Source: Bryobacteraceae bacterium
Lineage (GTDB): Bacteria; Acidobacteriota; Terriglobia; Bryobacterales; Bryobacteraceae
NCBI GenBank assembly: GCA_026002855.1
Contig: BPGD01000001.1
Coordinates: 496,001 to 560,000, forward strand
Length of the DNA stretch: 64,000 nucleotides
Reading direction: 5' to 3'
In this document: piece by piece, positions 1 to 9,200 of the stretch
Layout of the letters: each line of letters starts with the position of its first letter
Numbering within the stretch: the first letter of the stretch is position 1
Program-made: the position numbers and the translations under genes
The notes under the pieces: model-generated
What the model saw: only the letters and a program-made list of their open reading frames with translations
Told to the model about the DNA's origin: nothing
Databases searched by the model: none

Positions 1-255
1 GAGCTCGCCGTGGCGGATAAGCTCGTTGGCGAGGGTGACACGGTCGATGCGCTCTTCGCGATTGTGCAGGTCGAGCATGCGCCGGAAGATGATGCGGTGC
101 TTTTCCAGCGAGAAGTCTTCCGGCGTGAGAGTGGCCGCGGCGGTGACAAACGCGTTAGGGTTGAGCAGGATGGAGCCGAGCACCATCCGTTCGGCGTAGA
201 CGTTGGACGGCAGGCCGCGCTCGAAGGCGGCGTCGGCTTTGAGCGTCGTCGACAT
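1..255 (-). CDS. dnaB: Replicative DNA helicase DnaB, N-terminal part (cut by window edge)
   Basis: The minus strand encodes 85 residues from an ATG at 255 and then runs off the window. The sequence has the DnaB N-terminal helical domain pattern: an A-E-R-x-V-L-G-S-I-L-L block at residues 21-31, F-x-x-A-A-x-L-x-P-E-D-F in the 30s and 40s, and the H-R-x-I-F-R-x-M-x-D-L helix at 53-63. In the family this domain drives hexamer assembly and primase contact; the RecA-like ATPase half lies outside the window. It is divergent from the Dps gene. Confidence 0.9.
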   Translation of the reverse strand, partial: MSTTLKADAAFERGLPSNVYAERMVLGSILLNPNAFVTAAATLTPEDFSLEKHRIIFRRMLDLHNREERIDRVTLANELIRHGEL

Positions 256-413
256 CGCGAAGGGGGATCGACTTCAGGGTAACGCAGCCCGCGGCCGGGC
301 CTGCAACAGCAATCCGGGGCTGGCTGAAGATTCAGGCTGTTGGCCTGTGGACTATCTGTGAAATAGGCGCGCGCGATGAACCGTGGGGCGGGGCGCGCGT
401 CCAACAGAGTGCC

Positions 414-815
414 ATGAAGACACTGAACCAGATCCTGAATGACGAGCTGAGCCTGTACCTGAAGACGTGGAACTACCACTGGAACGTGGAGGGCGCGCAG
501 TTTGCCGCGCTCCATGCGCTTTTCGAACAGCAGTACAGCGGGCTGCAACCGCTGATTGACGAGCTGGCCGAGCGCATCCGCGCGCTGGGCGGACGCGCCG
601 AGACCAGCGTGCAGGCGCGGATTGACGGCGACAAAGACGCCGTTGCGATGCTTGCCGCGCTGGCCGAAGGCCACGAGAGCCTGAGCCGCCGGCTGCGCGA
701 AGAGGCGATTCCGGAGTTCGAACGCGCCGACGACCCGGGCACGGTGGACCTGCTCACGCGGGCCGTCCAGTTCCACGACAAGGCGGCCTGGATGCTGCGC
801 GCGTCAGCCCGCTGA
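414..815 (+). CDS. dps: Dps-family ferritin-like DNA protection protein
   Basis: This 133-residue protein is a short member of the Dps/ferritin superfamily, whose dodecamers store iron and protect DNA from peroxide. The inter-subunit ferroxidase residues are present with family spacing: H22 in N-Y-H-W-N, H34, D49 and E53 (12, 15 and 4 residues apart). It is shorter than typical Dps (150-180), mainly because it lacks the N-terminal DNA-binding tail, and its last helix ends soon after the W-M-L-R motif. So it may store iron without binding DNA. The ATG at 414 has no strong Shine-Dalgarno, but there is no better upstream start. It appears monocistronic. Confidence 0.85.
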   Translation: MKTLNQILNDELSLYLKTWNYHWNVEGAQFAALHALFEQQYSGLQPLIDELAERIRALGGRAETSVQARIDGDKDAVAMLAALAEGHESLSRRLREEAIPEFERADDPGTVDLLTRAVQFHDKAAWMLRASAR

Positions 816-1008
816 CGGCCGGAGGGCGGCGGGCCGCAGCGAGGCGTCCGAGTGGGGGCCGCGCCAGGGCCCGCCGCCAGCGGCGCGTCACAGGAAATCA
901 AAGATTTTTTCCTGCCTGTAGAATCAACCGGGTGGCCAGTGCCGGGGAGCCCGGGAGTCAAGGCTGTGTCCGAGGCGGCGCTACATTGCGTTTCCGGGAG
1001 GACCCGCC

Positions 1009-4000
1009 TTGGCAGAAAGGATCTACAAACTCCAGCCCGACCGCACGGTCCACTTGCAGGGATTTGACCATCTGGGCGCGTCGGCTGCGGTGTACGAGGC
1101 GACGCCGGACGGATTCAAGGTCCGCGGGCATTTTCAGGACGCGGCCGATTTTGCGGTGGTGGTGCTGTATGACGCCGATAATTTCTTCGAGCACCCGCGC
1201 ATCAAATATCTGCCGGATTTCAACTTCGAGGGCATCACGCTCCAGTTCGACGTCCAGTATGAAAACCTGATGCCGCTCAACAGCCGCAAGTATCCGACGA
1301 TCGACTGGCCATATCTGGACGTGCAGCCGCCTTTTGGGGAACCGGTCCGCATCCGGCTGGCCGACTACGCCGAGGTGGTCGCCACGCCAGATGAGCCCGC
1401 CAGGGCCGAGTTCCACATTCTGGGGGATGAGCTGGAAGGCTATGATCGGCTGACGCTGTGGTACCTGAACATGGCCTTCGACTACGTGGTGCCAGGCAAG
1501 GTGAGCACCGAGTATACGTTTTATGCCGGAACGCCCGGGACGGTGCACTCGCTGAGCGTGGGAGACCGGACGTATCTGTATGTCGAACAGGAGGGCGACG
1601 GTTCGGCGACGGTGGCGGCCGCGTTGATCGCGGCCGTCAACGGAGGCGCCACCGGGGAGCCGGATCCGGACGTTGAGGCGGGCGAGGGCGCGCAGCCGTG
1701 GGTGGTGCGGCTGCGCACGCGGCGGGACGACGGCAGCACGGTTCAGGTGGGCGCCAGCGGGTTGACCACCGAAACGCTCTACCATGTCCGAGCCACGACG
1801 GTGTGCCGGGAGCTGGCTAACCAGATCAACAGCGCTGACTACACGGCCGCGCCCTTTTCATTGCGAGCGGAAGCCGAGGGCACGACCCTGAGGGTCCGGA
1901 CCGTGGAGGGCGGATATGACGCGAATTTTCTGAGGATGTACGCCGTGTCAAAGAACTCGCGGCTGCGCACAGCCGAGGCCGAGGTTCAGTTCCAGGGCGG
2001 GACGTCCACGGCGGTGTTGCGTGTGACGCTGGATTTTGCCGCTCTCGGAGTGCCGCAGATCCGGCGCATGTGGTTGACGCTGGCGCCTAGACTGGCCAAC
2101 GGAGCGGATTACGAGCCAACCGAGTGGTCGGCGGCGTTTTTCAATTGGACGGTCGGCGGGCCGGAGGAAGTTCGACGGCTGCGCGTGGCCGGCCCCGGCA
2201 GTGTGCGGATTGAATGCGTGGACGCGGCCTGCCGGTATGAAGGCGCCTGGGAGCTGAAGGCGGGATTTTACCCGGGCGGGATGACGCAGGTGGCGCAGAC
2301 GGCGGGCGCGGCCGTTACGGTTCGGTACCGCTGTGAGCACGTGCATGACCTTTGGATCTGGACATCGCTGGCGGCCGGACGCGGGAGTGTGCGGGTCGAG
2401 ATCGACGGTGCCCCGGCAGGATTCTTTGGAGCCGCGCTGACCACGGCCGGCGAGATCCCGACGCGCCGGCGGCTGGCGGAGGGGCTTTCCGCCGGCGAGC
2501 ACGTGGTACGGCTGGAGGCGCTGGGAGTCGGGCCGTTCCACTTCGCGGGGATCGAAGCGGCGGTGGAGAGCGACGTGCCGGACCCGGTGCCGGCCCAGAG
2601 CTGGATGACGCCGGCGCTGGACTACTCCACCGACCACAGTTACAAGCTGCCACCGGCGCGCATCCTTTGGAACCTGCGTCAGTTGGGGTGCGCGGGCGAG
2701 CTAAACGAGTATATCGGCATTTTCTGGTGGAACCGGAGACGGCGGGTGGGCGGGTGGATGGCAGAGACGCAGATCGAGTTCAGCGGGGAATTCGTACCGG
2801 GCGACAGCGTCTTCGTGAAGATCGGCTCGCAGGTGCTCGGCAAGAGTGTGCTTCAGAACGAGTCGGCCGAGTTGATCGCACGCCATTTCGAGATGTTCAT
2901 CAACGCTACGTCGGTGGGGCTGTGGGCGAGGCGCGAGGGGGCGCGGCTGATTTTGCGTGCACGGTCAACCGGCGCGGCCTATGAATTTGATGTCGATGCA
3001 TGGATGGAGCCTACCGCCGGTTCGACAGGAGCGGTGGCGGGCGGCGGGCGAATCGCGGGGGGCGAGATGGGGCGGTGGGAAGTGGACGTCGATTCGCCAG
3101 AAGCGCTGAACCCGGGCGCCCGCGCCTGGCACGAGGACATGTACCGGCTGTGTGCCGGCGAGGGCCGACCGGTGATCACGGCGTTTTCCATGGAGCTGGT
3201 GGAGCCGCCAGAGCATCTGGCGGCCCGTTTTCCGGATGGCGCCCCAGTGGTGACCGATATGGGCTTCGGGAACCTGAGGTCGACGCACTGCGGCTTCGTC
3301 TCCGCGATGCTGGAGTTCCAGAAGAAGGCGATGGCCGAGGTGGCTGGGCTGATGGCGGCTGCGGGCCTGGCGCCGCGGCTCCAGATGGGGGAATTCACGT
3401 GGTGGTATTTCACGAACCGGAGTGAGGCCAATCCGGGCGGCGGAATGGCTTACTACGACGACGAGACGCGCGCCGCGGCCGAGACGGCGCTGGGCAGAAG
3501 CCTGCATGTTTTCGTGTCACCCGACGACGACCCCGCGGTGAACGGCGGAGCCGACGCACGGTTTCTGCGGAATCGGCTGAGGGACTACGCGTCGGCACTG
3601 GCCAGCCACGTTCGCGGGCTCTATCCCGATGCCACACTGGAAATCCTGTTTCCCTATGACGTGAACCACCCGATCCCGGCAGGAGTGCACGGGTTGGGCG
3701 GGCGTCTGAACTACTTCGTGAATCTGCCGGCGGAATGGAGATCTAAAGGTTCGGCTCCGTTCGACCGATTCAAGGTAGAAGCGCTGGATTTCAGCGCCTG
3801 GTCGAGAAACCTGGATCTGGCACGGGATTCTCTGGAATTTGCCGCTGGCCTGGCGTGGCCGCGGCAATCGGTAAGAGCGATGATTGCCCTGTTCCGCGGA
3901 GGCTGTCCATGGCAGAGCGAGGTCGCCCATGCGAGTCAGCTCGGATTGGGCGGAGTGAGCCTGTGGGCTTTCGACCATGTGTGTCTGTTCGGGTGGGAGC

Positions 4001-4041
4001 TATGGGGCTGGGGAACTGGACGGGCCTCGATGCAGGGATGA
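1009..4041 (+). CDS. Large phage-particle/tail-fibre-like protein with a TIM-barrel-like C-terminus
   Basis: This 1010-residue protein starts at TTG 1009, which sits behind a clear GGGAGG. It has no signal peptide. The N-terminal 180 residues are beta-rich with many aromatic residues. A mixed alpha/beta middle contains stretches resembling one another, each starting G-D-x-x-x-x and continuing into an A-rich helix (near 182 and 600). The last ~300 residues look like a TIM barrel, with repeated beta-alpha units ending in W-A-F-D-H-V-C-L-F-G-W. I associate this architecture with tail-fibre-like proteins of acidobacterial virion clusters, which is recollection rather than a search. The cluster at 6.2-20 kb would be its natural partner, but two host genes and a tRNA intervene and it is on the opposite strand. 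A secreted glycosidase is less likely because no signal peptide is present. Confidence 0.55.
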   Translation: MAERIYKLQPDRTVHLQGFDHLGASAAVYEATPDGFKVRGHFQDAADFAVVVLYDADNFFEHPRIKYLPDFNFEGITLQFDVQYENLMPLNSRKYPTIDWPYLDVQPPFGEPVRIRLADYAEVVATPDEPARAEFHILGDELEGYDRLTLWYLNMAFDYVVPGKVSTEYTFYAGTPGTVHSLSVGDRTYLYVEQEGDGSATVAAALIAAVNGGATGEPDPDVEAGEGAQPWVVRLRTRRDDGSTVQVGASGLTTETLYHVRATTVCRELANQINSADYTAAPFSLRAEAEGTTLRVRTVEGGYDANFLRMYAVSKNSRLRTAEAEVQFQGGTSTAVLRVTLDFAALGVPQIRRMWLTLAPRLANGADYEPTEWSAAFFNWTVGGPEEVRRLRVAGPGSVRIECVDAACRYEGAWELKAGFYPGGMTQVAQTAGAAVTVRYRCEHVHDLWIWTSLAAGRGSVRVEIDGAPAGFFGAALTTAGEIPTRRRLAEGLSAGEHVVRLEALGVGPFHFAGIEAAVESDVPDPVPAQSWMTPALDYSTDHSYKLPPARILWNLRQLGCAGELNEYIGIFWWNRRRRVGGWMAETQIEFSGEFVPGDSVFVKIGSQVLGKSVLQNESAELIARHFEMFINATSVGLWARREGARLILRARSTGAAYEFDVDAWMEPTAGSTGAVAGGGRIAGGEMGRWEVDVDSPEALNPGARAWHEDMYRLCAGEGRPVITAFSMELVEPPEHLAARFPDGAPVVTDMGFGNLRSTHCGFVSAMLEFQKKAMAEVAGLMAAAGLAPRLQMGEFTWWYFTNRSEANPGGGMAYYDDETRAAAETALGRSLHVFVSPDDDPAVNGGADARFLRNRLRDYASALASHVRGLYPDATLEILFPYDVNHPIPAGVHGLGGRLNYFVNLPAEWRSKGSAPFDRFKVEALDFSAWSRNLDLARDSLEFAAGLAWPRQSVRAMIALFRGGCPWQSEVAHASQLGLGGVSLWAFDHVCLFGWELWGWGTGRASMQG

Positions 4042-4047
4042 AGAGCC

Positions 4048-4120
4048 GAAGGCAGACACCCTTATGATTTTTCGGATTGGGGACACCCCTGAATTTATAG
4101 GGAAATGTCACCTAATTGGG
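4048..4120. repeat. Possible REP-like or transposon-end remnant
   Basis: Directly after the stop of the fibre-like gene there is an AT-richer patch with related short words: CAGACACCC near 4053, GGGGACACCCC at 4079-4089 and TGTCACC near 4106. Such GACACC-type words often mark the ends of REP-associated or IS elements. No transposase ORF accompanies it, so this is a remnant at best. Confidence 0.25.
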
Positions 4121-4173
4121 TCTCGGTCGGGCGAAGACGACTTAACCTGTGAATGAGAGAGGGGAGAGTGTAG

Positions 4174-5151
4174 ATGCGGTGCCAGCGATGTGGGCGTGAA
4201 ATCAGCCCGCTCCGGCTACTGACCGACCGCGACTTCTGCAGCGAACGCTGCCGGAAGAAAGGTCCTCGTGCATCTGCATGGTTTCTTCGCGACCTGGAGG
4301 CCGATGGCCCGGTCTTCGAGCACCCCTCCGTCGAGGCCCCCAGGCCGCAGCCGCGAACGTCGGGCGGAATGATGGCGGTGATGATGGTGGGCCTGGTGGG
4401 GGCGCTGGTGGTGGCCAAGCTGGTGTTCCCGGATGACAGCGCGGCCCGTGGAGGGACCAGTCCGGTGGCCAGCGCCGCGCCGATGACACTTCCCGAGGGA
4501 GTGCGGGACGACGGGGAGCGCGTGGCGGGGGAGAGCGCGCTGGTGCGCTGGCTGGACGCGCTCTTGCCCGGGAGAAGTGCCATTCGCGCCAAGGTGGATT
4601 TTCAGACCAGTCTCGGCGATTGGACGGGCAGCTCGCGCGGCTGGGTGGTGAAAGACGGGGTGGCCCGCGTGGGCGAACTGCGCCTGTGGAAGCCGACGCT
4701 GAAGGCACGCGACTATGAGTTTGAGTTCGAGGCGGAGATCGAGAAGAAAGGCGTGAGCTGGGTCTACCGGGCAGCCGGCACAGATTCGTATTACGCCTCG
4801 CGGATTGAAATTCTCCGGCCCGGGACTCCATCCGGGGCTGTGATCGTACGCTATGGGAAGGAAGGCGACAATCTCTTCGCGAGGAAGCAGTTGCCGCTTC
4901 CGGTGGCGCTGGAAAAGAAGAAGGCCTACCGGATTGCCACGCTGGTGGCTGGCACGCGGTTTACGACTCTGATTGATGGGAAGGTCGTCGATGAATGGTC
5001 CGATCCGCGGCTGATCCAGGGCGGCGTGGGCTTCTTTGCCAGCGATGGGGAGCAGGCCGTGCTGCGCTGGGCCAACTTCCGGGAGCGGAAGTCGCTGTGG
5101 GACCGGTTCGTGAGTGCAAACCTGCTGCTTTCACCCGGAATGATGCCTTGA
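4174..5151 (+). CDS. Membrane-anchored protein with N-terminal zinc ribbon and LamG-like C-terminal domain
   Basis: This 325-residue protein begins with a small zinc-binding module (C3-x2-C6 and C22-x3-C26). A single transmembrane helix follows at about residues 65-85, then a low-complexity linker. The C-terminal ~170 residues form a beta-sandwich-like domain with the flow D-F-Q-T-S-L-G-D-W, Y-Y-A-S-R-I-E-I and G-G-V-G-F-F-A-S. Those motifs resemble LamG/DUF1080-type domains that bind or cleave carbohydrate. I see no catalytic residues I can name. The start at ATG 4174 has GGGGAG upstream. The topology suggests a cytoplasmic zinc ribbon and an exported sensor or binding domain. The function is unknown. 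Confidence 0.65.
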   Translation: MRCQRCGREISPLRLLTDRDFCSERCRKKGPRASAWFLRDLEADGPVFEHPSVEAPRPQPRTSGGMMAVMMVGLVGALVVAKLVFPDDSAARGGTSPVASAAPMTLPEGVRDDGERVAGESALVRWLDALLPGRSAIRAKVDFQTSLGDWTGSSRGWVVKDGVARVGELRLWKPTLKARDYEFEFEAEIEKKGVSWVYRAAGTDSYYASRIEILRPGTPSGAVIVRYGKEGDNLFARKQLPLPVALEKKKAYRIATLVAGTRFTTLIDGKVVDEWSDPRLIQGGVGFFASDGEQAVLRWANFRERKSLWDRFVSANLLLSPGMMP

Positions 5152-5263
5152 AGTTGCCGCAGGTGCGGAAGGCGTGGCAAGGCGGGGGCGAAGGGCAGGA
5201 GCTCCGTAAGGTGTGCGCACGGCGCTGACGAGCGGTGAGGACGGAATTCCCCTCTCTACAGCT

Positions 5264-5701
5264 TCACGCTGCTTGAGACGCCTGGGCGAGCCATGCCGCC
5301 AGTTGCTGCCGGGGCGCGAATCCGGGCCTCTGCGCCACCAGCCGTCCTCCCAGGAACACGGCAAAATGAGGAATCGCCTGGACACGGAAGCGGGCGGCCA
5401 GTTCCGGGTGCTCTTCCGTGTTGACCTTCAAAACCAGCGCCCGGCCCGCCATTTCCCGTGCGACCGCTTCGACCTCCGGGGCAGCCATTCGGCAGGGACC
5501 GCACCAAGGAGCCCAAAAGTCGACGAGAACCGGCACCGGTGAGCACGCGATAATGGCATTGAATTCGGCGGGCCCCACCTCCAGTGGCATATCGAGTGGC
5601 GGAAGCGGTGCCTTGCAGGCTCCGCATCGTCCTTCATGCGAAAGCCGGACATAAGGAATCCGGTTCGTCGTGCCGCATTGTGGACAGGGCCGGAGAATCA
5701 T
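5264..5701 (-). CDS. trxC: Thioredoxin 2-like protein with N-terminal zinc ribbon
   Basis: This 145-residue thioredoxin has the active site W-C-G-P-C at residues 66-70. It is preceded by two C-x2-C pairs (6-9 and 26-29) forming the zinc finger that distinguishes TrxC-type from TrxA-type thioredoxins. The cis-proline loop A-I-P-H-F follows in the expected place. The role is cytoplasmic disulfide reduction, with a zinc module that in the family responds to oxidative stress. It stands alone, convergent with the zinc-ribbon membrane-protein gene. Confidence 0.9.
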   Translation of the reverse strand: MILRPCPQCGTTNRIPYVRLSHEGRCGACKAPLPPLDMPLEVGPAEFNAIIACSPVPVLVDFWAPWCGPCRMAAPEVEAVAREMAGRALVLKVNTEEHPELAARFRVQAIPHFAVFLGGRLVAQRPGFAPRQQLAAWLAQASQAA

Positions 5702-5908
5702 CGCTTCGCTCCGATCTTCCTGTTGATCAGATGCGGCGGCACGTCAGCCGTGACAGCCGCGAGACCTTTGGAGGGCCGTGGAAGTGGACGACCGTGCCAA
5801 CGGGGAATGGGCTGCTGCGCGGTGGCACGCAGCTTCACCCGGGGAGCTGGCTCGTCTGACGAGGCTCACGTCTTGACACGGAGCAGATTCGGCGGCGATG
5901 GCCTGAAG

Positions 5909-5985
5909 TGGTGGGCGCGACTGGACTCGAACCAATGACCTCCTGCGTGTGAAGCAGGCGCTCTAACCAGCTGAGCTACGCGCCC
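5909..5985 (-). tRNA. tRNA-Val (anticodon CAC)
   Basis: The minus strand folds into a full cloverleaf. The 7-bp acceptor is GGGCGCG (5979-5985) with CGCGCCC (5913-5919), and CCA is encoded at 5909-5911. The D arm carries the usual TAGCTC start and the T arm contains GGTTCGAGTCC. The anticodon stem CCTGC/GCAGG encloses the loop TTCACAC, giving anticodon CAC, which reads GUG valine codons. It is the last element before the virion cluster at 6238. Confidence 0.95.
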
Positions 5986-5998
5986 AAGGCTATCTTCT

Positions 5999-6004
5999 TG
6001 TATA
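5999..6004 (-). promoter_or_regulatory. Extended -10 element for tRNA-Val
   Basis: On the minus strand TATACA is preceded by TGG, forming an extended -10 about 14 bases upstream of the mature tRNA 5' end. No clear -35 was seen. Confidence 0.4.
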
Positions 6005-6237
6005 CCACAAACCGGCACGACATGGCTGACGGTCCGCCCATCTCCTGCCGGTTTCCGTCCCCGGCGGCGGCCCGGGCGGTGACTGGAGAAATCTTCGATG
6101 CCACCGGCCCATGCAACGTCGAGGTCCCAGCCACGGGTTGATATGAATTTCAGATGACTGTCGCCCAAGCCCACGCCGCGTCCAGCCGACTGACCGACAC
6201 TGGCCGGTACTCCCCTCTCAACAGCACGAGGGCGTGA

Positions 6238-9200
6238 CTACAATCTCAACGTCACTGTTAATCCGCGGCCCGGATAACTCCCTGGTCCCGTCCCCACGGC
6301 AACAATGGCAACCTGTAGAGAGCTGCCTTCGGGAAGCGGTTCCCGGTCGAAACAGGAGATCACCTCAGAAGACCTCTGGCCGGCAGGGATCGTAATCTCC
6401 GCATAAGCCGTGCCGTTCACGAGAACGCGGATCAGGACAGGCTCGCCCAGTGGAGGCCGGTCCACGGTGGCCTGCACATCCCTGACAACGCGCGTTCGCT
6501 CCACAACCAGCGGAGGCGCCACGGCGCTCATGACCGACAGCTCGCCGTCGTACTGAATCGTGTACTGCCCACCGGACATCGTGCGTAGGCCAGCATCTAC
6601 TGTGCCGGTGTAGGCCTCGTATCCCGTCGGACCGCTGCCTCTGTCATTGGTCACATAGAATTCCGCCGCCGCGATTCTGGCCGATGGAAGTTCCACAGAA
6701 TACCTATAACTGCCACTGGCGGGGCTGCCAAAAAATCCTTTTTGGAAGGCGAGCACTGTCGTGAGCCTTTTGAGCGGATAAATCGTCTCTCCGGCTGGAT
6801 GCGCCGACACGGGCGTGTCATGAACGCCTCGCTCAACCAGGAGCTCCACGCCGTTTTCGCGCACTTCCAGAACCCTCATGATCTCGCGGCCCACCTGAAG
6901 CAGGTCTGCCTGCTCCACTCCGAGCGAGCGCTGCACCAGGAGGATGGCGCCATCTTCTGGCAGATCGGCGGCCGTATGCCAGGGGCTCGGCCCCTCCAGC
7001 TCGTTCCAGTAATGGACGGTGAGGGTTCCCGTGCGAATGGTTCGCGTGTTTTCGAGCGTAGGGAATCCAATTCCACTGATGACGAATCCTCCTTCCCCAA
7101 CGGAGACCAGACCGAAGCCCGGCTTGGGAGGAACATCGACATCGCCCGCGCCCGTCCAGGAAAGCTCGTGCCGCCCAAGAATGGCCTCGCTCTCCGGGCT
7201 CTCAGCGCCTCTGGCGCTCACCGCAATTCCCAGAAACTGAACGGCTCCTGCCACTCCGTTCGGCACGAGGAACCGTATCTCATCCGAGCGGGTAATGCCA
7301 GCAGCTTTCCACGCCGCTTCGGCAATGACGAACCGGCTGGTTGCATCGGGCGGGACTCTCCACGGCGGCGAGACCAGGAACTCCGTGGCAGAATGGCTCT
7401 CGATGATCCGCTCCTGCCCCGCTCCTTTGCCGCCCACGATTCGGACCGCGCACCCGCGGTACTCATTCGCCAACAGGCCCAGTTGCGTATTGCCGATCTT
7501 CGAAGCCCCAAAAAGGTCAGCTTGAGTCTCGGGGAGCAGTTCTGCGCGCCATTGAAATCGCGCGTGGTCATAGTTGGGGTCCGGCGGCGGTGTCAATTGG
7601 GATGGAAGCCCCGCGTCAGTAAACGTTGCCGCGACCGGCACGTCAGCAGCGATGCGCCGCAGACGGGACGGACTCTCGCCCCGATACACGCGCAGTGATA
7701 CCGCGCCGGCACTGACGCGGATGCCCGTCAGATCCACCGCGTAGTTGCTGCCCGAGCCTGGCAGCCGCGCTTCTACCAGCAGCGACGTGACGGACTCTCG
7801 ACCCGCTCCATCCACGCAGGTCACGGCGTAATACAGTGTTCTTCCCCCGCCAAGGATTCCTTCCCCGGCCCTCACTCCCGGTGCCAGGCTCAGACTCGGC
7901 GGCCGCGGAGCACCTGCGGCCGGTCGTGATGGCGGGGTGAACCGCACCACCATTTCTGTCCCTGCATCCCCGCCCGCGCCCCTTTCTTCTACGTCCAATT
8001 CCTCCGAACCGGCATCCGAAATCCTTCTACCGGCCAGGGACCGCGGGATGCCCCCATTCCAGGCAGGCTCCCCGTACTCACCCGCGTCGCCGCTGGCCGC
8101 ACGCTCGTACCAGGCCTCCTCATGACGCTGCGCAATCAACCGTGCTGTTTCGAAATTCAGCCCTGCAACGATTTTGAGAATGCGGAATAGTGACCGCTGG
8201 AAACCTTCTCTGCTGTGAGTGATAGTGATCAGATCTCCTGGCCTCAATCCGAAAGCATGCATCGAGGTCTCAAACTCCACAAACTGGTTGCCCTCGATGT
8301 TCTTTTCAAGATTCAAACGAAGAATTCTGGCTGCCTGATCGAAATGCGGCAACCCGATCGCTCCAAGAGATGCAGAAACCTCGCAACCCTGCAATTCCAC
8401 ATCCCGATAATCGGCCAGCGTCAGGATATCGGGCTCATAATTTCGAAACGCATCGGTGAATTCCGCCGTCAGCCGGTTCGGAGCCTCCGCTGACGGCCGG
8501 CGGAACACCCGGAACGTGGACTCGCGGCCGTTCCGCCGCAGGATGTTTGAAGTGCCGCTCGCGCCGTCCCCGAACTCGTATGCCGGCCATCCCCCAAAGA
8601 CAGGTGAACTGGCATTGCTGGACGCCCGCTTCTCCGGCTCTTGCCGGGCGATCGTCGTCTCAGGCCGGATCGACAACCGGCCCTCCGCGTCCAGCGTGAT
8701 CATAAGTGCGGCAGCGGTTTTAATACCTCGCACAACCTCGCTCAGACTCCGCCGCCGGATCAGGGCCAGATTGACCTCGAACCTTGGCCCCTGCACCTCT
8801 TCGCCGCCAGGAGAGCGGAGTGAAACAAACTCGTCGCAATATTGCGCGGTTTGGTAGAAACTGGAAAAATCAATTTCTTCGGAACGCCATCCCGCCATCC
8901 TGAAAAGGTCCAGCAAAACCCAGGCCGGATTTCTGCTGAAGGCGATGGCCGTCTGCTCACCGGATTCGTTGTACTGCGGCAGCTTGAGTCCATCCAGCAG
9001 GACTTCCACCTTCGGCAGCCGGCCACGCTCCACAATCTGGTTTGGCAGCACCACAGACAGGCAGGCGAGGCTTCCATGCGGGTCACCCTGCGGAATGCCT
9101 TGCGCATCGGTGAAATCCAGATTGAATCCGCCCGTGCGCTCGCCCTTTGTCACCACCGAGTACCAGCCGCTGCCGCTCATATCTCGCTGGTCGTCAGCCA

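Noticed and set aside
891-912. Inverted repeat CAGGAAATC/GATTTTTTCCTG between dps and the fibre-like gene
   Set aside because: The T-run is inside the stem and not after it, so it is not a standard terminator. It could be chance in an AT-rich spot.
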